DNA of 64,000 nt from Pseudomonas mandelii (GTDB lineage: Bacteria; Pseudomonadota; Gammaproteobacteria; Pseudomonadales; Pseudomonadaceae): contig NZ_RCZA01000003.1 in the NCBI RefSeq assembly GCF_006438925.1, positions 348,241 to 412,240 of the forward strand, read 5' to 3'. Shown one piece after another: positions 58,483-64,000 of this stretch. Position 1 is the first letter of the stretch. Each line of letters begins with the position of its first letter. A model generated the notes under the pieces. The model ran no database searches. It saw nothing but the letters and a program-made list of their open reading frames with translations, and was not told where the DNA came from. A program made the translations under genes and the position numbers.

Positions 58483-60108
58483 ATGCACCGCAGGAATTTG
58501 CTCAAAGCGTCCATGGCCATCGCTGCCTACACCGGATTATCAGCCACCGGCCTGCTGGCTTCGCGGGCCTGGGCCGGTACCGGCGCGGCGGATGGCGAGG
58601 CTCAGGCGTTCGACTTCGAAGCACTGAAGATCCAGGCCAAGCAGCTCGCCGGCAATCGCTATCAGGACACCAAGCAGGTGCTGCCGCCGACCCTGGCGAC
58701 CATGACACCGCAGAACTTCAACGCGATCCGCTATGACGGCAACCACTCACTGTGGAATGACCTCAACGGTCAGCTGGATGTGCAGTTTTTCCACGTCGGC
58801 ATGGGTTTCAAGCAACCGGTGCGCATGTACAGCGTCGACCCCAAGACGCGTCAGGCGCGAGAGGTGCATTTCCGCCCGTCCCTGTTCAACTATGAAAAAA
58901 CCACGGTCGATACCAAACAGCTCACGGGCGACCTGGGGTTTTCCGGGTTCAAGCTGTTCAAGGCCCCGGAGCTGGACCAGCACGACGTGCTGTCCTTCCT
59001 CGGCGCCAGCTATTTCCGTGCGGTCGATGCCTCAGGCCAGTACGGTCTGTCGGCACGCGGCCTGGCGATCGATACCTATGCCAAGAAGCGTGAAGAATTC
59101 CCGGACTTCACCAAGTTCTGGTTCGAGACCCCGGACAAGGACAGCACCCGATTCGTGGTCTACGCCCTGTTGGACTCGCCGAGCGCCACCGGTGCCTACC
59201 GTTTCGACATCGACTGTCAGGCCAGCCAGGTCGTCATGGGCATCGATGCCCACATCAATGCGCGCACTGCCATCGAACAACTGGGCATCTCGCCGATGAC
59301 CAGCATGTTCAGCTGCGGCACCCATGAACGGCGCATGTGCGACACGATTCACCCGCAAATCCACGACTCTGATCGCCTGGCCATGTGGCGCGGCAACGGC
59401 GAGTGGATCTGCCGCCCGCTGAACAACCCGGCCACCCTGCAATTCAATGCCTTCGCCGACACCGACCCGAAAGGTTTCGGTCTGGTGCAGACCGATCATG
59501 AGTTCGACAGCTATCAAGACACCGTCGACTGGTACAGCAAGCGTCCGAGCCTGTGGGTAGAACCTACGACCGCGTGGGGCGAAGGCTCTATCGATCTGAT
59601 GGAAATTCCTACGACTGGCGAAACCCTGGATAACATCGTCGCGTTCTGGACCCCGAAAAAACCGGTCGCGGCCGGCGACTCACTGAACTACGGCTACAAG
59701 CTGTACTGGAGCGCACTACCGCCGGTCAGCACGCCGTTGGCGCGGGTCAACGCCACTCGTTCGGGCATGGGCGGCTTCATCGAAGGCTGGGCGCCTGGCG
59801 AGCATTACCCGGAGGTTTGGGCTCGACGGTTTGCCGTGGACTTCACCGGTGGCGGCCTGGACCGCTTGCCGGAAGGTGCGGCGATCGAGCCGGTGGTCAC
59901 GTGCTCGAATGGGCAGGTCAAGGATTTCAACGTGCTGGTGCTGGATGACATCAAGGGTTACCGCATTACCTTTGACTGGTACCCAACCAATGACAGCGTG
60001 GCGCCGGTGGAGCTGCGGTTGTTCATTCGCACCAATGATCGGACGTTGAGTGAGACCTGGTTGTACCAGTATTTCCCGCCAGCACCGGACAAGCGTAAGT
60101 ACACCTGA
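58483..60108 (+). CDS. opgD: Glucan biosynthesis protein OpgD (MdoD)
   Basis: A 541-residue periplasmic protein involved in the control of osmoregulated periplasmic glucan structure. The N-terminus carries a twin-arginine signal ([15 protein letters not shown]), with cleavage near RAWAGTG, as in E. coli OpgD. The mature part belongs to the MdoG/OpgG family: [39 protein letters not shown] and the C-terminal [15 protein letters not shown]. Start at 58483 gives the Tat signal; an earlier in-frame start adds 30 unrelated residues. Confidence 0.93.
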   Translation: MHRRNLLKASMAIAAYTGLSATGLLASRAWAGTGAADGEAQAFDFEALKIQAKQLAGNRYQDTKQVLPPTLATMTPQNFNAIRYDGNHSLWNDLNGQLDVQFFHVGMGFKQPVRMYSVDPKTRQAREVHFRPSLFNYEKTTVDTKQLTGDLGFSGFKLFKAPELDQHDVLSFLGASYFRAVDASGQYGLSARGLAIDTYAKKREEFPDFTKFWFETPDKDSTRFVVYALLDSPSATGAYRFDIDCQASQVVMGIDAHINARTAIEQLGISPMTSMFSCGTHERRMCDTIHPQIHDSDRLAMWRGNGEWICRPLNNPATLQFNAFADTDPKGFGLVQTDHEFDSYQDTVDWYSKRPSLWVEPTTAWGEGSIDLMEIPTTGETLDNIVAFWTPKKPVAAGDSLNYGYKLYWSALPPVSTPLARVNATRSGMGGFIEGWAPGEHYPEVWARRFAVDFTGGGLDRLPEGAAIEPVVTCSNGQVKDFNVLVLDDIKGYRITFDWYPTNDSVAPVELRLFIRTNDRTLSETWLYQYFPPAPDKRKYT

Positions 60109-60135
60109 GGGTAATTGGGTGTCTTGGCTGGCCCC

Positions 60136-60228
60136 ATCGCGAGCAGGCTCGCTCCCACAGGTGATCTTTGTCGGACACAAAATTGGTGTCTCATGGAGAT
60201 CCAATGTGGGAGCGAGCCTGCTCGCGAT
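60136..60228. repeat. REP pair (BIME)
   Basis: Inverted REP pair between converging opgD and the Old Yellow Enzyme gene, 27 bases after the opgD stop. Confidence 0.9.
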
Positions 60229-60268
60229 GACGCCAGGCCAGACAATAAAAGTCCCGGCCCAGAAACGC

Positions 60269-60300
60269 AAAAGCCCCGGTCAATTCGACCGGGGCTTTTT
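60269..60300. terminator. Bidirectional terminator between opgD and the Old Yellow Enzyme gene
   Basis: AAAAGCCCCGGTC, AATTC loop, GACCGGGGCTTTTT. Confidence 0.92.
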
Positions 60301-60316
60301 GGTTTTACAGCGTCAA

Positions 60317-61423
60317 TCAGTCGCGCAAATCCGACTCATGAATCGGCTGTTCACGATGGGTGGCCCGCTGATACTGCGCCGGCCAGATGGCCTTGCGTCC
60401 ACCCAGGTCATCATCGGCATGCAGCGGCCAGTACGGATCACGCAACAGCTCACGGGCGAGAAAGATGATGTCAGCCTGGCAGGTGCGCAGAATGTGCTCG
60501 GCCTGTGCCGGCTCGGTGATCATTCCTACCGTGCCGGTGGCAATACCTGATTCTTTGCGCACACGTTCAGCGAAGCGGGTCTGATACCCGGGACCTGTCG
60601 GAATCTCGGCATTGGCCGCCGTACCGCCCGACGAGACGTCAATCAGGTCTACGCCCAACGCGTGGAGGCGTCGCGCCAGCTCCACGGTTTCATCGGGATT
60701 CCAGCCGTCTTCCACCCAATCGGTGGCCGACACCCGCACGAACAGCGGTAGCTCTTCAGGCCACACCGCACGCACCGCTTCGGTGACTTGCAGCACCAGC
60801 CGGATTCGATTCTCGAACGAACCACCATATTGATCGCGCCGCTGATTGCTCAGGGGCGAAAGAAACTGATGCAACAGGTAACCGTGGGCAGCGTGTATTT
60901 CCACCACTTTGAAACCGGCGGTCAGCGCTCGCTGGGCCGAAGCGACAAAGGCCTGAATGACTTCAGCGATCTCGCCATCATCGAGCTGCTTGGGATGTGT
61001 GTGTTGCGGGTCGAAAGCAATCGGCGATGGGCCCACCGGGATCCAGCCACCGTCTTCGGGTTTGACGCTGCCATGTTTACCGATCCACGGCCGATGGGTG
61101 CTGGCCTTACGCCCGGCGTGAGCCAACTGAATGCCGGCCACAGCGCCCTGAGCCGCAATGAAGCGAGTGATGCGTTGCAACGGCTCTATCTGTTCATCGT
61201 TCCACAGGCCGAGGTCCTCGGCGGTGATGCGCCCGTCGGCCGTGACTGCCGTGGCTTCGGTAAACACCAGGCCGGCGCCGCCGACAGCACGGCTGCCGAG
61301 GTGGACCAGGTGCCAGTCATTGGCCAGTCCATCAACGCTGGAGTACTGGCACATCGGCGACACCGCAATGCGGTTGAGCAGGGTCAATTGGCGAAGGGTA
61401 TAGGGTTCAAGCAGCAGACTCAT
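60317..61423 (-). CDS. NADH:flavin oxidoreductase, Old Yellow Enzyme family (YqjM/XenA class)
   Basis: A 368-residue FMN enzyme with a TIM barrel. Cys25 in SPMCQYSS, which tunes the flavin potential in the YqjM/XenA class, is present; AHAGRKAST and IHAAHGYLLHQFLSPL hold substrate and flavin contacts. It should reduce activated double bonds or nitro compounds with NAD(P)H. The natural substrate is unknown. Confidence 0.93.
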   Translation of the reverse strand: MSLLLEPYTLRQLTLLNRIAVSPMCQYSSVDGLANDWHLVHLGSRAVGGAGLVFTEATAVTADGRITAEDLGLWNDEQIEPLQRITRFIAAQGAVAGIQLAHAGRKASTHRPWIGKHGSVKPEDGGWIPVGPSPIAFDPQHTHPKQLDDGEIAEVIQAFVASAQRALTAGFKVVEIHAAHGYLLHQFLSPLSNQRRDQYGGSFENRIRLVLQVTEAVRAVWPEELPLFVRVSATDWVEDGWNPDETVELARRLHALGVDLIDVSSGGTAANAEIPTGPGYQTRFAERVRKESGIATGTVGMITEPAQAEHILRTCQADIIFLARELLRDPYWPLHADDDLGGRKAIWPAQYQRATHREQPIHESDLRD

Positions 61424-61622
61424 GGGGCACCTCTCGAATCAGTGGGCAGGCTCCAGGGTTCTGTTTGAAAAGTCGACGAGTGACAGGAAAAAGGTGCAGC
61501 ACCCGCCCCCGCGGGTAAAAAATTCGACAAGACGTCACAAGGATAATCAAGCAGTGCTTAGAGACTAGTCGACATCGGGGGATCAGGGAGGGTTCCGAGG
61601 GATTCGGTGTGAGGCAAATCGC

Positions 61623-61687
61623 TTTCGCGAGCAGGCTCGCTCCCACAGGGTTTGCGCAAATCCTGTGGGAGCGAGCCTGCTCGCGAA
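61623..61687. repeat. REP pair (BIME)
   Basis: Inverted REP pair with a short inner region, starting immediately after the recJ 3' end and before the Old Yellow Enzyme promoter. Confidence 0.9.
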
Positions 61688-61691
61688 GGGT

Positions 61692-63401
61692 TCAACGCGG
61701 TTCGATGTGGGCAATCATCAACTGCACCGTCTCGTTGCCACGAAACTCGTTGAGGTCGAGTTTGTAGGCCAATTCCACCCATTTGATGGTCGGATTCGGC
61801 CAGATGTCGCGGTCGATTCCGAAGGCAATGCCATCCAGCTTCACCGAGCCGCATTCACTCTTCAGCACCACTTTGAGGTGCCGCTCGCCGACCACTCGCT
61901 GCTCGACCAACTGGAACACGCCGTGGAACAGCGGCTCCGGGAAATGTTGCCCCCAAGGACCGGCATGGCGCAGGGCACGGGCCAGTTCCAGGTGGAACTC
62001 CTCGACCGCCAACGTGCCGTCCGACAGCAATCGCCCGGTCAGGTCTTCTTCGCGTAATTGCCTACGCACTTCCGCGTCAAAGGCTTCGGCGAACAACGGA
62101 AAATTCGCTTCCGGCAGCGTCAGGCCGGCGGCCATCGCATGGCCGCCGTATTTGCTGATCAGATTCGGGTGTTGCGCCGCCACCACGCTCAATGCGTCGC
62201 GAATATGAAAACCCTGAACCGAACGCCCCGAGCCCTTGAGCAAGCCATCGCCGGCATCGGCAAAGGCAATGGTCGGGCGGAAATAGCGTTCTTTCATACG
62301 CGAAGCGAGGATTCCGATGACACCTTGGTGCCACTCGGGATCGAACAGGCACAAGCCGAACGGCATCGACTCGACCGGCAGATCCTTCAGTTGAGCCAGC
62401 GCTTCACGCTGCATGCCCTGCTCAATGGATTTACGGTCCTGGTTCATGCCGTCGAGTTGAGCGGCCATTTCACGCGCCAGACCAGCGTCTTCGGTAAGCA
62501 GGCATTCAATGCCCAGGCTCATGTCATCCAGACGCCCCGCCGCGTTCAGACGCGGGCCAACAATGAAACCCAGGTCAGTAGAAGTGATGCGCGTGTGGTC
62601 ACGCTTGGCGACTTCGAGGATCGCCTTGATCCCCGGCCGAGCACGCCCGGCGCGAATCCGCTCCAGGCCTTGGTGCACCAGAATCCGGTTGTTGGCATCC
62701 AGCGGTACCACGTCGGCGACGCTGCCCAGGGCCACAAGGTCCAGCAGCTCGCCGATGTTCGGCTGCGGCTTGCTCTCGTACCAACCGAGGCTGCGCAAAC
62801 GCGCACGCAGAGCCATCAACACGTAGAAAATCACCCCGACGCCGGCCAGTGCCTTGCTCGGAAACTCGCAACCCGGCTGGTTCGGATTGACGATGGCATC
62901 GGCCAGCGGCAACTCGTCACCGGGCAAGTGGTGGTCGGTGACCAGCACCTGGAGCCCGGCCTTTTTCGCCGCTGCCACGCCTTCAACGCTGGAGATACCG
63001 TTGTCCACAGTGATCAGCAACTGGGGTGTACGGGTCAGCGCCACTTCAACGATTTCCGGCGTCAGGCCGTAACCATACTCGAACCGGTTCGGCACCAAAT
63101 AGTCGACGTGCGCCGCGCCCAGCAGGCGCAAGCCCAACATGCCCACGGTGCTGGCCGTCGCGCCATCGGCGTCGAAGTCACCGACGATCAGAATCCGCTG
63201 ACGCTGCTCCAGCGCCGTCACCAGCAAATCCACCGCCGCATCGATGCCTTTGAGCTGCTGGAATGGAATCAACCGCGCCAGGCTCTTGTCCAGTTCAGCC
63301 TCGGACAGCACGCCCCGCGCCGCGTACAGACGGGTCAGCAGCGGCGGCAGATCACCGAGGAATGGCAGGGTGTCGGGCAACAGGCGGGGTTCGATGCGCA
63401 T
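61692..63401 (-). CDS. recJ: Single-stranded-DNA-specific exonuclease RecJ
   Basis: A 569-residue 5'-3' ssDNA exonuclease used in recombination and mismatch repair. The DHH-family metal motifs are present: GDFDADGATAS near residue 80, VTDHHLPGDELP near 165, and GGHAMAAGLTL of the DHHA1 domain near 430. The C-terminal OB-like region completes the usual length. It lies 66 bases downstream of yaeQ. Confidence 0.95.
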   Translation of the reverse strand: MRIEPRLLPDTLPFLGDLPPLLTRLYAARGVLSEAELDKSLARLIPFQQLKGIDAAVDLLVTALEQRQRILIVGDFDADGATASTVGMLGLRLLGAAHVDYLVPNRFEYGYGLTPEIVEVALTRTPQLLITVDNGISSVEGVAAAKKAGLQVLVTDHHLPGDELPLADAIVNPNQPGCEFPSKALAGVGVIFYVLMALRARLRSLGWYESKPQPNIGELLDLVALGSVADVVPLDANNRILVHQGLERIRAGRARPGIKAILEVAKRDHTRITSTDLGFIVGPRLNAAGRLDDMSLGIECLLTEDAGLAREMAAQLDGMNQDRKSIEQGMQREALAQLKDLPVESMPFGLCLFDPEWHQGVIGILASRMKERYFRPTIAFADAGDGLLKGSGRSVQGFHIRDALSVVAAQHPNLISKYGGHAMAAGLTLPEANFPLFAEAFDAEVRRQLREEDLTGRLLSDGTLAVEEFHLELARALRHAGPWGQHFPEPLFHGVFQLVEQRVVGERHLKVVLKSECGSVKLDGIAFGIDRDIWPNPTIKWVELAYKLDLNEFRGNETVQLMIAHIEPR

Positions 63402-63467
63402 GGGGTGACAGGTGCTTCTCTTGGGTACGTAGGATAAAACCGGATAACGCGGACCAGCAGCGAATAA

Positions 63468-64000
63468 TCAGCCGCGCTCGCCGCTCAGCCACTGCAACTG
63501 GACTTCGTGCTGACCACGGTCGTCGGTGACGAAAATCGTTCCTTCGCTGATCATCACGTCCCACTTGATAACCCGGGGCATGTCTTTGGCCAGGGTTTCC
63601 AGCACTTCCTGCGGAACAGCAGCGATGTGCACGTTTTTCAGGTTCTTGATCGCCGGGATCACTTTGGTCTCCCAGACGCGCAGGCTGCCGTAAGCCAGCA
63701 GGCTGGTGCGCTCGGTGCGACGAGAGCACCACGTCAGGCGATCGGCGTCTGGCTGGCCGACCTCGATCCAGTGCAGAACACGGTCGTCCAGGCTCTTTTC
63801 CCACAGGGCAGGTTCGTCCACGTCTGACAGACCGCGACCGAACGACAACTGCTCGTTGTACCAAAAGGCGTAGGCCAGCAGCCGCACGGTCATGCGCTCT
63901 TCAGTTTCCGAAGGGTGACGGGCGATGGTCTGCTTCACGCTCTCGTAGACGCTGCGGTCGAGGTCGGTAAGGTTCAGTTCAAACTTGTAGGTCGTGGACG
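63468..64000 (-). CDS. yaeQ: YaeQ family protein, 5' end outside the window
   Basis: The frame is open to the last base of the window, and about 177 residues are visible. The first visible residues (TTYKFELNLTDLDRSVY) are close to the family N-terminus, so only about four residues are missing. YaeQ has a PD-(D/E)XK-related fold; its function is unclear, with early reports linking it to RfaH suppression not upheld. VYESVKQTIARHPSE and LQWLSGERG mark the family. The stop is at 63468; recJ follows on the same strand. Confidence 0.9.
   Translation of the reverse strand, partial: STTYKFELNLTDLDRSVYESVKQTIARHPSETEERMTVRLLAYAFWYNEQLSFGRGLSDVDEPALWEKSLDDRVLHWIEVGQPDADRLTWCSRRTERTSLLAYGSLRVWETKVIPAIKNLKNVHIAAVPQEVLETLAKDMPRVIKWDVMISEGTIFVTDDRGQHEVQLQWLSGERG

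Noticed and set aside
61692..63437. 459-aa plus-strand ORF opposite recJ (62058-63437)
   Set aside because: Antisense shadow of recJ; no family resemblance.

Overview
The window is chromosomal DNA of a Pseudomonas, most likely of the P. fluorescens group. Three things point there: high GC with densely packed genes, at least ten copies of the Pseudomonas REP palindrome (GCGAGCAGGCTCGCTCCCAC) between operons, and gene order recalled from P. aeruginosa (ndvB-dapE; ppc-adk-tsaB; lptF; lysS-prfB-wspR-F-E-D-C-B-A). No rRNA, tRNA or CRISPR array was seen.

Layout. 1-8.6 kb: 3' end of an ndvB-type glucosyltransferase, dapE-rlmA, a small unknown gene, a cold-shock gene, plsB, a YbaY-like lipoprotein and a DUF4197 protein. 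8.7-10.4 kb: gene-free, with a tandem array of 71-bp REP units followed by a long intergenic repeat. 10.4-15.3 kb: an RND efflux pump (permease and adaptor) with a divergent TetR regulator and a palindromic operator candidate. 15.4-25 kb: rsmJ, a two-repeat protein of unknown function, extensin-like, PEP-mutase-like and DUF72 genes, tsaB, adk, ppc, then a large inverted repeat. 25-31.4 kb: an AlgU-type promoter before a DUF4398 lipoprotein and lptF, then a hydrolase, a DUF1704 (QEGLA/MATCAP-like) protein, a lipoprotein and a TetR regulator. 31.4-43 kb: lysS, prfB with its programmed +1 frameshift, and the complete wsp surface-sensing operon that makes cyclic di-GMP. 43-54.3 kb: a DUF533 protein, a LysR regulator and a polyamine/GABA catabolic cluster (aldehyde dehydrogenase, four-gene ABC importer, second aldehyde dehydrogenase, APC permease). 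54.3-58.1 kb: a compact accessory island with an RloA/RloB-like ATPase plus Toprim-like pair (RloB frameshifted), a BRO-N gene behind a structured leader, a VapBC toxin-antitoxin pair and a small ORF. 58.1-64 kb: opgD, an Old Yellow Enzyme, recJ and the start of yaeQ.

How the genes fit together. The importer, dehydrogenases and permease form one catabolic route, probably controlled by the adjacent LysR protein. The wsp genes form one signalling complex with WspR as output. ndvB and opgD both concern periplasmic glucans but lie about 57 kb apart. The best candidate for an unusual system is the RloA/RloB pair in the island: an AAA ATPase next to a Toprim-like protein, an arrangement that resembles anti-phage effector systems. 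The RloB gene carries an apparent one-base deletion. The most striking non-coding structure is the 71-bp REP array.
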